Under the pieces are notes generated by a model, which saw only the letters and a program-made list of their open reading frames with translations, was not told the DNA's origin and did not search any database. Of a stretch of DNA of 51,447 bases, positions 36,898-45,116 are shown in pieces (the stretch's first letter is position 1; every line of letters begins with the position of its first letter). Source of the DNA: Variovorax sp. YR752 (GTDB taxonomy: Bacteria; Pseudomonadota; Gammaproteobacteria; Burkholderiales; Burkholderiaceae_C); the NCBI GenBank assembly GCA_945860785.1, contig CAMATD010000005.1, positions 1-51,447 of the forward strand. Direction: 5' to 3'. A program made the position numbers and the translations under genes.

Positions 36898-37329
36898 TCA
36901 GCCCTTCTTCTTGCCTTCGGGCAGCGTCTGCATCGAGGTGTAGTCGCCCGCCACGGCCTGCAGGTCAGGCGAAAAGTCTTCGAGCTCCTGCACCTGGCGA
37001 ACCTCGATGACCTCGTTCTCGCCGCCGGGGCAGCGCGTGGCCCATTCGATGGCTTCGGCCCGCGAGGCCACATCGATCATCCAGAAGCCGCCGAGCACTT
37101 CCTTGACCTCGGCGAAGGGGCCGTCGACCACCTTGGGCTTCCCGCCCGGAAAGCTCACGCGCGCGCCCATCGAGGGCGGGTGCAGGCCGTCGCAGCTGAT
37201 CAGCACGCCCGCCTTTTGCAGGGACTCGTTGTAGGCCATCATCGCGGTCATCGCGTCGAGGTCTTCGGGCATCGTGCCGGGCGCGGCGGTCTCGTAGCCG
37301 TGGGGAATCATCAGCATCATGAAGCGCAT
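36898..37329 (-). CDS. YCII/DGPF-domain protein (ECF42 partner)
   Basis: A 143-residue YCII-related protein starting MRFMMLMIPHGYET. The DGPF motif reads KVVDGPFAEVKEVLGGFWMIDVASRAEAIEW, followed by CPGGENEVIEVRQV. Such proteins are the conserved neighbours and presumed targets of ECF42 sigma factors; their biochemical role is unclear. The sigma gene starts 5 bases after its stop. A second DGPF gene is 28 bases upstream. Confidence 0.92.
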   Translation of the reverse strand: MRFMMLMIPHGYETAAPGTMPEDLDAMTAMMAYNESLQKAGVLISCDGLHPPSMGARVSFPGGKPKVVDGPFAEVKEVLGGFWMIDVASRAEAIEWATRCPGGENEVIEVRQVQELEDFSPDLQAVAGDYTSMQTLPEGKKKG

Positions 37330-37357
37330 GGTGGTGTCTCCTCGAGCGTGGCGGGGT

Positions 37358-37786
37358 TCAGCGGGCGGCCTTGCCGAGCTTTTCGGATTCGGCCCGCAGG
37401 CGGTCTTCCTGCGCGAGCAGCTCGGGCGTCATCGAGTCGCCGAAGTCGGTGGCTTCGAACACCTGGCGGATCTCGATCTCGCCTTCCTGGAAGGGGCTGC
37501 GCTTGATCCACTCGATGGCTTCTTCCTTCGACTTGACCTGCAGCAGCCAGAAGCCGGCAAGCAGCTCCTTGGTTTCGGTGAAGGGGCCGTCGATGACGGT
37601 GCGCTTCAGGCCTTCGCAGCGCACGCGCGCGCCCTTGGAACTCGGATGCAGCCCCTCGCCCGCCAGCATGACGCCGGCCTTGACCAGTTCCTCGTTGCAC
37701 TTGCCCATCTCGGTGAGGATCTCGGTGCTGGGCATCACGCCGGCTTCGGAATCCTTGTTGGCCTTGACCAGAATCATGAATCGCAT
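37358..37786 (-). CDS. YCII/DGPF-domain protein, second copy
   Basis: A 142-residue paralogue of the neighbouring DGPF protein: MRFMILVKANKDSEAG, then RTVIDGPFTETKELLAGFWLLQVKSKEEAIEWIKRSPFQEGEIEIRQVFEATDFG. Divergence between the two copies suggests an old duplication. It is first in the leftward DGPF-DGPF-sigma unit and is preceded by a candidate ECF42-type promoter at 37851-37877. GGAG lies just before the ATG. Confidence 0.92.
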   Translation of the reverse strand: MRFMILVKANKDSEAGVMPSTEILTEMGKCNEELVKAGVMLAGEGLHPSSKGARVRCEGLKRTVIDGPFTETKELLAGFWLLQVKSKEEAIEWIKRSPFQEGEIEIRQVFEATDFGDSMTPELLAQEDRLRAESEKLGKAAR

Positions 37787-37850
37787 GTCGTTTCTCCTGA
37801 AAGGTTGATGAAGTCGGGAGTCGCTGAAATTGCTTGGCTCCTGTACACAC

Positions 37851-37877
37851 GTCGGGCGAGCGGAAGGCGGATCGACA
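37851..37877 (-). promoter_or_regulatory. Candidate ECF42-type promoter (TGTCGA, 17-base spacer, CGAC)
   Basis: On the minus strand TGTCGA (37877-37872) is followed after 17 bases by CGAC (37854-37851). This matches my recollection of the published ECF42 consensus (TGTCGA in the -35, CGA/TC in the -10). It lies upstream of the first DGPF gene, with a predicted leader of about 60 bases. It suggests the sigma factor autoregulates the unit. Confidence 0.5.
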
Positions 37878-37917
37878 CGATGGCATCGATCCAGTTGTAA
37901 TTATTTGTATCCTCAAT

Positions 37918-38346
37918 TCAGGGCAGATAGCCGCAGAAGCGCAGCACATGCCCGTCGGGCTCGCGGATCGCGAATTCGCGCAGGCCCCAGGGCTGGGAGG
38001 TCGGTGGCTCGATCACCGTCACGCCGCGCTTCATATAGGCGGCGTGCAGGCCGTCGATGTCCTTGCCCACATGGATCACGATTTCGCCGCGCCAGGGCAC
38101 CGCGCCGCGTGTGTTGCACTGCCACAGGCGCAGGTAGACCGGGTCGCCATAGGTGCGATCGCCCTTCTTCACGCGCGCATAGCTGGGCGGCTCGCCGGCG
38201 ATGAAGTCGAGCTCGAAGCCCAGCACGTCGCGAAACCAGCGTGCGGCGCGCGAGACGTCCGACACCGGCAAAACGGGCTGCACGCCATGGAACTCATGCA
38301 GGGTGCCCAGGTCGGGCGCTGCGCTCACACCGGCCTTGGTGTTCAT
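37918..38346 (-). CDS. VOC-family (glyoxalase/bleomycin resistance-like) protein
   Basis: A 142-residue vicinal-oxygen-chelate fold protein. VQPVLPVSDVSRAARWFRDVLGFELDFIAGEPPSYARVKKGD is the first beta-alpha-beta repeat, and IVIHVGKDIDGLHAAYMKRGVTVIEPPTSQPWGLREFAIREPDGHVLRFCG the second, ending with the metal-binding Glu/His pattern. The function may be detoxification or binding of a small molecule. Its ATG overlaps the SirB1-like stop by one base. It may share a transcript with that gene rather than with the ECF unit 130 bases away. Confidence 0.87.
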   Translation of the reverse strand: MNTKAGVSAAPDLGTLHEFHGVQPVLPVSDVSRAARWFRDVLGFELDFIAGEPPSYARVKKGDRTYGDPVYLRLWQCNTRGAVPWRGEIVIHVGKDIDGLHAAYMKRGVTVIEPPTSQPWGLREFAIREPDGHVLRFCGYLP

Positions 38347-39185
38347 CAGTTGGCCGTTCGGCGCAGGGTGGCCACACGCTCGGCGATCACGTCGATGTCG
38401 AGGGCGTCTTCGGCATTCGTCAGATAGATTTCCAGGTCGCGCACCGCCAGCGCGGTGTTGCCCTGCTCCGCATGCGCGATGCCGCGGTCGCGGTATTCGC
38501 CCCAGGCGCTGGGCAGCAGCGCAATGAGACGGTCCTGCACGGCGATGGCGCGCTGCCAGTCTTCCTGCGCGCGGTGCACTTCCTTCAGGTTGCGCAGCAT
38601 GCGGCTGATGATTTCGCGCGAACTGGCCGGCTGCAGGTAGAGGCCCAGCGGCACGTCGAAGTCGCCGACCAGCCCGTTGCTGCGCTTGTAGGGCTCAAGC
38701 CGCTCGCCGAGTTCTTCGCGCGACAGCGACTTGCCGGTGAACGGGTCGAGCACCACCTGCCCCTTGGGCAGCGTCACCTTGAGCATGAAGTGGCCCGGAA
38801 AGCCGATGCCGCGCGCCTGCAGGCCCAGGCCCTGCGCCAGCTCCATCCACAGCACCGCCAGCGAGCTCGGGATGCCGCGGCGGGTGCGCAGCACGGCGTT
38901 CAGGTAGCTGTTGTCGGGGTCGTAGTAGTTGTTGACGTTGCCGCCGAAGTTCAGGTCGCTGAAGAAGAACTAGTTCAGGGCGCGCAGCCGGGCGAGCGGT
39001 GCGGCATCGGCCGGCAGGCGGGCGAGGAGCTGGTCGACGTCGCCGAGCACCTGCTGGACGTCAAGTTCGGGGTATTCGTCCTGCGCCAGGCTGGCGGCCG
39101 CTTCGAGCAGAGGAAAGTGGTCATCGCTGCGAACGAGCGACTCGAAATACTCCAGTGCGGTAGGGACCTGAAAGGTGAACGTCAT
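38346..39185 (-). pseudogene. SirB1-like transglutaminase/TPR protein, interrupted by TAG
   Basis: From ATG 39185 (MTFTFQVPTALEYFESLV) the frame reaches LRALN, then a TAG at 38970-38972, then continues in the same frame with FFFSDLNFGGNVNNYYDPDNSYLNAVLRTRRGIPSSLAVLWMELAQGLGL, the core of the SirB1/DUF1347 family. A final TPR-like segment (RAQEDWQRAIAVQDRLIALLPSAWGEYRDRGIAHAEQGNTALAV) ends at 38346. The family usually has Gln, Tyr or another residue before FFF, so a single change would create the TAG. The whole is about 279 residues, a normal length. Co-transcribed with the VOC gene. Confidence 0.85.
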
Positions 39186-39247
39186 GTGTCTTTGTAGAGG
39201 AGCATCCGGGGGGCGTCAAGGCAGGACACATGCGTATTGCCAGCGGC

Positions 39248-40801
39248 TCAACGGCGCATGAAACTGCGCAGTCGCACACCGACAGCTGTCAGGACGGCGA
39301 AATAGAGCACGGCAGCGCCCGCAATGAGCGCGGCCAGCAGGCCGATGCGATACAGGGGCTGCGCGCGCAGGCCGATCCAGTCGAAGTGGCGCGAGCCCCA
39401 CACCAGCAAGGCCGCCAGCACCAGCGTGCCGGCCAGCACCTGCAGCGCAAACTTGCCCCAGCCCGGCTCGGGGGTGTAGCTGCCGCGGCGGATCAGCCCC
39501 ACCAGCAGCCAGATCGCATTGACCAGCGCGCCGATGGCAATGGTCAGGGTCAGCGCGGCATGCTGCAGCACCGGCACCAGGAAGAAATTGAGCACCTGGG
39601 TGAAGACGAGCACGCTCACCGCGATCAGCATCGGCGTGCGCGTGTCCTGCTTGGCGTAATAGCCGGGTGCCAGGACCTTGATGGCCACGATGCCGACGAG
39701 CCCCACGCCATAGCCCATCAGCGCCAGGGTGGTGCGCTTGACGTCCTCGTCGCCGTAGGCGCCGTTGTGGAACAGCACGGCCACCAGCGGCTGCGCGAAC
39801 AGCAGCAGCGCGATGGCGCAAGGCGCAGAGAGCAGCACCACGAGCCGCAGGCCCCAGTCGAGCAGCGACGAATAGCGCGCGTCGTCCTTGGCGGCGCGGG
39901 CGCCGGCCAGCTGGGGCATCAGCACCACGCCGAGCGCAACGCCCAGCATCGCGGTCGGAAACTCCATCAGGCGGTCGGCATTGACCACCCAGGTCACGCT
40001 GCCGGTCGCCAGATGAGAGGCGATCTGCGTGTTGATGAGCAGCGAAATCTGCGCCACGCTCACGCCCAGCAAGGCGGGCAGCATCAGCTTCATCACCTTG
40101 CGGGTGGTCGGGTCGGTCCAGGCGGCACGCAGCGCCTTGAAGCTCGCGCCGACGCGCGGCATCAGGCCCAGGGCGCGCAGCGCGGGAATCTGCAGGGCCA
40201 GTTGCAGCACGCCACCGACCAGCACGCCCACGCACTGCGCATAGATCGGCTCGATGCCATAACGCCGGAACAAGGGCGCGCCGACCACGATGGAAAGAAT
40301 CAGCGCAATGTTGAGCAGCACCGGCGACGCCGCCGGCACCGCGAACTTGCGCCAGGTGTTGAGAATGCCGCCCGCCAGCGCCACCAGCGACATGAAGCCG
40401 ATGTACGGGAACATCCAGCGCGTCATGACGACCGCCGCGTCGAAGCCCTTCAGGCCACTGGCCATGGCCCAGACCAGCAGCGGCGCCCCGATCACGCCAG
40501 CCGCGCACACCACCAGCAGGGTCCAGGTCAGCAGCGTGGCGACGTGGTCGATCAGTTCCTTGGCGCCCTCGTCGCCGGCTTCCGTCTTGCGCCCGGCCAG
40601 CACCGGCACAAAGGCCTGGCTGAAGGCACCCTCGCCGAAAACCCGCCGGAACAGGTTCGGGATGCGAAATGCGACGTTGAAGGCGTCGGTCAGCGCGCTG
40701 ACGCCGAAAACCGAGGCGAAAAGCACGTCGCGAACGAGGCCCGTGATCCGCGATGCGAGCGTCAGGAGGGAAACGGTGGAGGCGGATTTGAGCAGGGACA
40801 C
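39248..40801 (-). CDS. murJ: Lipid II flippase MurJ
   Basis: A 517-residue polytopic MOP-superfamily protein of about 14 membrane helices. The start SLLKSASTVSLLTLASRITGLVRDVLFASVFG and the FRIPNLFRRVFGEGAFSQAFVPVL segment are the MurJ signature. Later GALVNAIWLLVGLIRRG and VAVLFHNGAYGDEDV are also typical. It flips lipid II for peptidoglycan synthesis. GTG at 40801 is the best start; the further upstream in-frame ATG region is not conserved. Divergent from rpsT, as in many beta-proteobacteria. Confidence 0.96.
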   Translation of the reverse strand: MSLLKSASTVSLLTLASRITGLVRDVLFASVFGVSALTDAFNVAFRIPNLFRRVFGEGAFSQAFVPVLAGRKTEAGDEGAKELIDHVATLLTWTLLVVCAAGVIGAPLLVWAMASGLKGFDAAVVMTRWMFPYIGFMSLVALAGGILNTWRKFAVPAASPVLLNIALILSIVVGAPLFRRYGIEPIYAQCVGVLVGGVLQLALQIPALRALGLMPRVGASFKALRAAWTDPTTRKVMKLMLPALLGVSVAQISLLINTQIASHLATGSVTWVVNADRLMEFPTAMLGVALGVVLMPQLAGARAAKDDARYSSLLDWGLRLVVLLSAPCAIALLLFAQPLVAVLFHNGAYGDEDVKRTTLALMGYGVGLVGIVAIKVLAPGYYAKQDTRTPMLIAVSVLVFTQVLNFFLVPVLQHAALTLTIAIGALVNAIWLLVGLIRRGSYTPEPGWGKFALQVLAGTLVLAALLVWGSRHFDWIGLRAQPLYRIGLLAALIAGAAVLYFAVLTAVGVRLRSFMRR

Positions 40802-40843
40802 GGGGGCGAGTGTAGGCCCCGGAAAGGGCCTGAAATGGGCACA

Positions 40844-40873
40844 TTCGGAGGAATTGCCAACCCGGCCTATAAT
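40844..40873 (+). promoter_or_regulatory. Promoter of rpsT (TTCGGA / TATAAT)
   Basis: TTCGGA at 40844-40849 and a perfect TATAAT at 40868-40873, 18 bases apart, with GGCC directly before the -10. The elements repeat those of the rpsP promoter. The leader to rpsT is about 40 bases. Confidence 0.7.
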
Positions 40874-40918
40874 GGAGAGCTTTGCTGCATCATCCTCAGA
40901 CACCTAAGGAACTAAATC

Positions 40919-41236
40919 ATGGCATCCGCCAAGCCCAAGAAAAAGAACCCGCGCCTCGCCTCCGGCCGTAAGCGCGTCCGCCAAGACACCAAGCTCAACG
41001 CTGCGAACACCTCGCTGCGCTCCAAATACCGTACCGCTGTCAAGAACGTCGAAAAGGCTGTTCTCGCCGGCGACAAGACCAAGGCCAGCGAACTCTTCGC
41101 AAAGGCCCAGAGCATCGTCGACACCGTCGCCGACAAGGGCATCTTCCACAAGAACAAGGCCGCTCGCGACAAGAGCCGCCTGTCGGCCAAGGTCAAGGCC
41201 CTGGCCCTCGCGCCTGAGAAGGCCGTCGCAGCCTGA
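40919..41236 (+). CDS. rpsT: 30S ribosomal protein S20
   Basis: A 105-residue basic helical protein. The family phrase [47 protein letters not shown] is clear, as is [18 protein letters not shown]. Slightly longer than the 87-residue Escherichia coli protein because of a C-terminal Ala-rich tail. Divergent from murJ, with a strong promoter and a terminator at 41308-41333. Confidence 0.98.
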   Translation: MASAKPKKKNPRLASGRKRVRQDTKLNAANTSLRSKYRTAVKNVEKAVLAGDKTKASELFAKAQSIVDTVADKGIFHKNKAARDKSRLSAKVKALALAPEKAVAA

Positions 41237-41307
41237 CACCTGTCAGGCAAGCCCGGATCGGAATTCTCCGGTCCGCCGTTTGATCGGGGTGCGCTGCAGC
41301 AAAGTGT

Positions 41308-41333
41308 AAAAAACCGCCTTCGGGCGGTTTTTT
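41308..41333 (+). terminator. rpsT terminator, overlapping the DUF3579 stop
   Basis: An 11-bp stem AAAAAACCGCC / GGCGGTTTTTT with a stable TTCG loop. It is about 70 bases beyond the rpsT stop. The end of the T-run is the first base of the DUF3579 stop region (gene ends at 41333, opposite strand), so the element probably serves convergent transcripts from both sides. Confidence 0.88.
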
Positions 41334-41743
41334 CATGGGCGGTCGGTTTTGGGCGGCTCGACGGGAATCACGGGCGCGACAGGGTCCGATCGCACCGCGG
41401 CGGCCACCGGGGTCTGCGCGGCCTTCGGCACGGCCGGTGCGGGCGGCGCCGGGCACACCTCGGAAACCTGCAGGTCATTGTCCTTGGCAAAGTTGACGCA
41501 GAAGTCCCAGGCCATGGGCTCCGCATCGCGGAGGTCGCGGTTCACGATCACGCACTTGACCCCATTGATGGTGGTCGGCTCGCACCATGGCGAATAGCTC
41601 AGGTAGCTGCCCGGAAAGGCGCCACCGGGCCGGAAGGAGCTCATGACGCCGGCCAGCCGCTCGGCCCAGTCGCTGGGGCGGAAGGTCCGGCCATCACGGG
41701 TGATGCCCTGGATGAAGATTTCTTTGGCAGTGGGGGAAATCAT
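41333..41743 (-). CDS. DUF3579 domain-containing protein
   Basis: A 136-residue protein whose start MISPTAKEIFIQGITRDGRTFRPSDWAERLAGVMSSF fits the DUF3579 family of beta-proteobacteria. VKCVIVNRDLRDAEPMAWDFCVNFAKDNDLQVSEVCP completes the domain by residue 95. The final 40 or so residues are Pro/Ala-rich and likely disordered. Upstream in-frame ATGs (to 41863) are not family-like. Function unknown. Divergent from argD by 160 bases. Confidence 0.88.
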   Translation of the reverse strand: MISPTAKEIFIQGITRDGRTFRPSDWAERLAGVMSSFRPGGAFPGSYLSYSPWCEPTTINGVKCVIVNRDLRDAEPMAWDFCVNFAKDNDLQVSEVCPAPPAPAVPKAAQTPVAAAVRSDPVAPVIPVEPPKTDRP

Positions 41744-41906
41744 CGTTGAATGAGGCGCCCGGAGCAGGTGCTGCGGTGCAGCAATGGATTCTATCCGCGG
41801 CACTTTTTGCATCCTGAACGGGGGCATTGCTGTGTAATGCGAAATCCTCAACGAAGCCGTCAAATCGCACGCCTAGAATCCGCGTTCCCTCTATCTGGAG
41901 AACCGA

Positions 41907-43115
41907 ATGAGCGCTACCGCCCAGCCCACCTCGCCCCACGTCATGAACACCTACGGTCGCCTGCCGATCGCACTGTCGCACGGTCAGGGTTGCCGAGTCT
42001 GGGACACCACGGGCAAGGCCTACATCGACGGCCTGGGCGGCATTGCCGTCAACACGCTCGGCCACAACCACCCCGAACTGGTGCCCGCGCTGCAGGACCA
42101 GCTGACCAAGCTGATCCACAGCTCCAACTACTACCACGTGACCGGCCAGGAACAGCTCGCCGCCAAGCTGACCGAGATTTCGGGCCTCACCAACGCTTTC
42201 TTCTGCTGCACCGGCCTCGAAGCGAACGAAGCCGCCCTGAAGCTCGCCCGCAAGTACGGCCACGACAAGGGCATCGAGCGTCCTGAAATCGTCGTCTACG
42301 AAGCCGCCTTCCACGGCCGCAGCATCGCCACCCTGTCGGCCACCGGCAACCCCAAGGTGCAGGCCGGCTTCGGCCCGCTGGTCGAGGGCTTCATCCGCGT
42401 GCCGCTGAACGACATCGAGGCGCTCAAGAAGGCCACCGCAGGCAACCCCAACGTGGTGGCCGTGTTCTTCGAGACCATCCAGGGCGAAGGCGGCATCCAC
42501 CCGATGCGCGTGGATTACCTGAAGCAGGTGCGCGCCCTCTGCGACGAGCGCGACTGGCTCATGATGATCGACGAAGTGCAGTGCGGCATGGGCCGCACCG
42601 GCAAGTGGTTCGCCCACCAGTGGGCGGGCATCCTGCCCGACGTGATGCCGCTGGCCAAGGGCCTGGGCTCGGGCGTGCCGATCGGCGCCGTGGTGGCCGG
42701 CCCCAAGGCCGCCAACATCTTCGGCCCGGGCAACCACGGCACCACCTTCGGCGGCAACCCGCTCGCCATGCGTGCCGGCATCGAGACCATCCGCATCCTG
42801 GAAGAGCACAAGCTGCTCGAGAATGCCGCCACCGTGGGCGCGCACCTGAAGGCCGCGCTCGAACGCGAAATCGGCGGCCTGCCCGGCGTGAAGGAAATTC
42901 GCGGCCAGGGCCTGATGCTGGGCATCGAGCTCGACCGGCCCTGCGGCGTGATCCTGAACCGCGCCTGCGACGCCGGCCTGCTGCTGAGCGTGACGGCCGA
43001 CCGCGTGATCCGCCTCGTGCCGCCGCTCATCCTGAGCATTGCCGAGGCCGACGAGATCGTCGCCATCCTCGCGCCCCTGGTGAAAACCTTCCTGTCGGAG
43101 CCTGCTGCGAAATGA
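41907..43115 (+). CDS. argD: Acetylornithine aminotransferase
   Basis: A 402-residue fold-type I aminotransferase. GKAYIDGLGGIAVNTLGHNHPEL, FCCTGLEANEAALKLARKYG, FFETIQGEGG, MIDEVQCGMGRTGKWFA and the PLP-lysine region MPLAKGLGSGVPIGAVVAG are all present. It converts N-acetylglutamate semialdehyde to N2-acetylornithine. A GGAG ribosome site precedes the ATG at 41907. Its stop overlaps argF by ATGA, so the two arginine genes are coupled. Confidence 0.95.
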   Translation: MSATAQPTSPHVMNTYGRLPIALSHGQGCRVWDTTGKAYIDGLGGIAVNTLGHNHPELVPALQDQLTKLIHSSNYYHVTGQEQLAAKLTEISGLTNAFFCCTGLEANEAALKLARKYGHDKGIERPEIVVYEAAFHGRSIATLSATGNPKVQAGFGPLVEGFIRVPLNDIEALKKATAGNPNVVAVFFETIQGEGGIHPMRVDYLKQVRALCDERDWLMMIDEVQCGMGRTGKWFAHQWAGILPDVMPLAKGLGSGVPIGAVVAGPKAANIFGPGNHGTTFGGNPLAMRAGIETIRILEEHKLLENAATVGAHLKAALEREIGGLPGVKEIRGQGLMLGIELDRPCGVILNRACDAGLLLSVTADRVIRLVPPLILSIAEADEIVAILAPLVKTFLSEPAAK

Positions 43116-44044
43116 CGACCGCCACGACGCCTGCCATCCGCCACTACCTGCAGTTCGCCGACCTCTCGGCCGACGAGTACACCTACCTCTTCGATCGCAT
43201 GGCGATCATCAAGAAGAAGTTCAAGACCTACGAGAAGCACCAGCCGCTGGTCGACCGCACGCTGGCCATGATCTTCGAGAAGGCCAGCACGCGCACCCGC
43301 GTGAGCTTCGAGGCCGGCATGTACCAGCTCGGCGGCAGCGTGGTCCACCTGACCACCGGCGACAGCCAGCTGGGCCGCGCCGAACCCATCGAGGACAGTG
43401 CCAAGGTCATCAGCCGCATGGTCGACATCGTGATGATCCGCACCTACGAGCAGACCAAGATCGACACCTTTGCCGAGCACTCGCGCGTGCCCGTCATCAA
43501 CGGCCTGACGAACGAGTTCCACCCCTGCCAGATCCTCGCGGACATCTTCACCTACATCGAGCACCGCGGCTCGATCCAGGGCAAGACGGTGGCCTGGGTG
43601 GGCGACGGCAACAACATGGCCAACACCTGGCTGCAGGCCAGCGAGATCCTCGGCTTCAAGGTGCATGTGAGCACGCCCAGCGGCTACGAGGTGGACCAGT
43701 CGGTGGCGGGCCTGCGCTCGGCCGACAGCTACAAGGTCTTCAAGGACCCGATGGAAGCCTGCCGCGGCGCCGACCTGGTCACCACCGACGTCTGGACCAG
43801 CATGGGCTACGAAGCCGAGAACGAGGCGCGCCGCAAGGCCTTTGCCGACTGGTGCGTCGATGAAGACATGATGCGCATCGCCCAGCCGGGCGCCCTCTTC
43901 ATGCACTGCCTGCCCGCACACCGCGGCGAGGAAGTGCAGGCCGAGGTGATCGACGGGCCGCAATCGGTGGTGTGGGACGAGGCCGAGAACCGGCTCCATG
44001 CGCAGAAGGCGCTGATGGAGTTCCTGCTGCTGGGCAAGCTCTAA
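43112..44044 (+). CDS. argF: Ornithine carbamoyltransferase
   Basis: A 310-residue carbamoyltransferase. Carbamoyl phosphate binds at FEKASTRTRVSFE; the HPCQ motif (FHPCQILAD) and the ornithine-binding HCLPAHRGEEV are intact. It makes citrulline. Starts MTTATTPAIRHYLQFADLS in an ATGA overlap with argD. Shorter upstream-frame readings are only the antisense or argD reading. Confidence 0.96.
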   Translation: MTTATTPAIRHYLQFADLSADEYTYLFDRMAIIKKKFKTYEKHQPLVDRTLAMIFEKASTRTRVSFEAGMYQLGGSVVHLTTGDSQLGRAEPIEDSAKVISRMVDIVMIRTYEQTKIDTFAEHSRVPVINGLTNEFHPCQILADIFTYIEHRGSIQGKTVAWVGDGNNMANTWLQASEILGFKVHVSTPSGYEVDQSVAGLRSADSYKVFKDPMEACRGADLVTTDVWTSMGYEAENEARRKAFADWCVDEDMMRIAQPGALFMHCLPAHRGEEVQAEVIDGPQSVVWDEAENRLHAQKALMEFLLLGKL

Positions 44045-44064
44045 AGTCCTCGAGGCGCAGCCGC

Positions 44065-44379
44065 ATGTCGTCCCATTGCCAGCAATGCGGCGCCTGCTGC
44101 GCCAGCTACCGCGTCGACTTCAGCGTGCACGAGCTCGACGACAACGGCGGCAGGGTGCCGTCCGGCCTCGCGGTGGACGTGAACGACGCGCTCTGCCGCA
44201 TGCGCGGCACCGACCACACGCCCATGCGCTGCGCCGCGCTCACCGGAAAGATCGACCAAGCAGTCTCCTGCGGCATCTACGAATGGCGGCCGAACCCCTG
44301 CCACGAACTGCAATCGGGTAGCGACGCCTGCGAGCGGGCACGCGCGCGGCACGGGCTGCCCGCCCTGTCGTCTTCCTGA
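44065..44379 (+). CDS. YkgJ-family cysteine cluster protein
   Basis: A 104-residue protein with the zinc/iron cysteine-cluster pattern: CQQCGACCASYRVDFS near the start, then CRMRG, MRCAALTG, and CGIYEWRPNPCHEL. The family (YkgJ/UPF0153) binds a metal cluster of unknown function. It begins 20 bases after argF and probably reads from the same transcript. Confidence 0.88.
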   Translation: MSSHCQQCGACCASYRVDFSVHELDDNGGRVPSGLAVDVNDALCRMRGTDHTPMRCAALTGKIDQAVSCGIYEWRPNPCHELQSGSDACERARARHGLPALSSS

Positions 44380-44401
44380 GTCAATCATCTCGTCACGTTG
44401 T

Positions 44402-44421
44402 GTGTTGGAAATAACCGACAC
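44402..44421 (+). promoter_or_regulatory. 20-bp inverted repeat upstream of the kyn operon (operator candidate)
   Basis: GTGTTGGAAATAACCGACAC: the 7-base arms GTGTTGG and CCGACAC match in 6 of 7 positions around AAATAA. It lies 32 bases before the kynB ATG, where a regulator site would be expected. The usual kyn regulator KynR (Lrp/AsnC family) has similar sized operators. No kynR gene is in the window, so identity is unproven. Confidence 0.45.
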
Positions 44422-44453
44422 CACGACCCCTCGCCCGGCGCTAACTTCGCACC

Positions 44454-45116
44454 ATGCGTTCTCTGCAACCTCAACTCCGCATCTGGGACATCTCGCCCCC
44501 GGTGCATGAGGGCGCGCCGGTGTTCCCCGGCGACACGCCCTACCAGCAGCGCTGGGCCGCGACCATCTCGCCGGATTGCCCGGTCAATGTCAGCGAGATC
44601 AAGCTCTCGCCGCACGTCGGCGCGCATGCCGATGCGCCCCTGCACTACGACCCTGAAGGCCAGACCATCGGCCTCGTCGACCTCACACCCTTCCTCGGCC
44701 CCTGCCGCGTGATCCATGCGATCGACAAGGGTCCGCTGATCGAGTGGGAACACATCGCCCATGCCGTCGACAGCCAGCTCCCGCCGCGCGTGCTGGTGCG
44801 CACCTACACCACCATGCCCGTCGGCCACTGGGACCCGCAGCTCGCGGCCTACGCGCCCGCCACCGTCGAGCGGCTCGCGGCCATGGGCGTGAAGCTCATC
44901 GGCATCGACACCGCCAGCATCGACCCGGCCGACAGCAAGACGCTGGAAAGCCACCAACGCATCCGCCGCCTCGACCTGCGCGTGCTCGAGAACCTCGTGC
45001 TCGACGACGTGCCCGAAGGCGACTACGAACTCATCGCGCTGCCGCTCAAGCTCATCAGCGCCGATGCCTCCCCTGTTCGCGCGGTCCTGCGCGAACTTCC
45101 ACCGAAGAAACCATGA
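44454..45116 (+). CDS. kynB: Arylformamidase (kynurenine formamidase)
   Basis: A 220-residue cyclase-family metal-dependent hydrolase. The zinc motif appears as [12 protein letters not shown] (HxGxHxDxP), with [21 protein letters not shown] at the start. It hydrolyses N-formylkynurenine to kynurenine and formate. First gene in a kynB-kynU-kynA run; its stop overlaps kynU by ATGA. An inverted repeat precedes it. Confidence 0.95.
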   Translation: MRSLQPQLRIWDISPPVHEGAPVFPGDTPYQQRWAATISPDCPVNVSEIKLSPHVGAHADAPLHYDPEGQTIGLVDLTPFLGPCRVIHAIDKGPLIEWEHIAHAVDSQLPPRVLVRTYTTMPVGHWDPQLAAYAPATVERLAAMGVKLIGIDTASIDPADSKTLESHQRIRRLDLRVLENLVLDDVPEGDYELIALPLKLISADASPVRAVLRELPPKKP

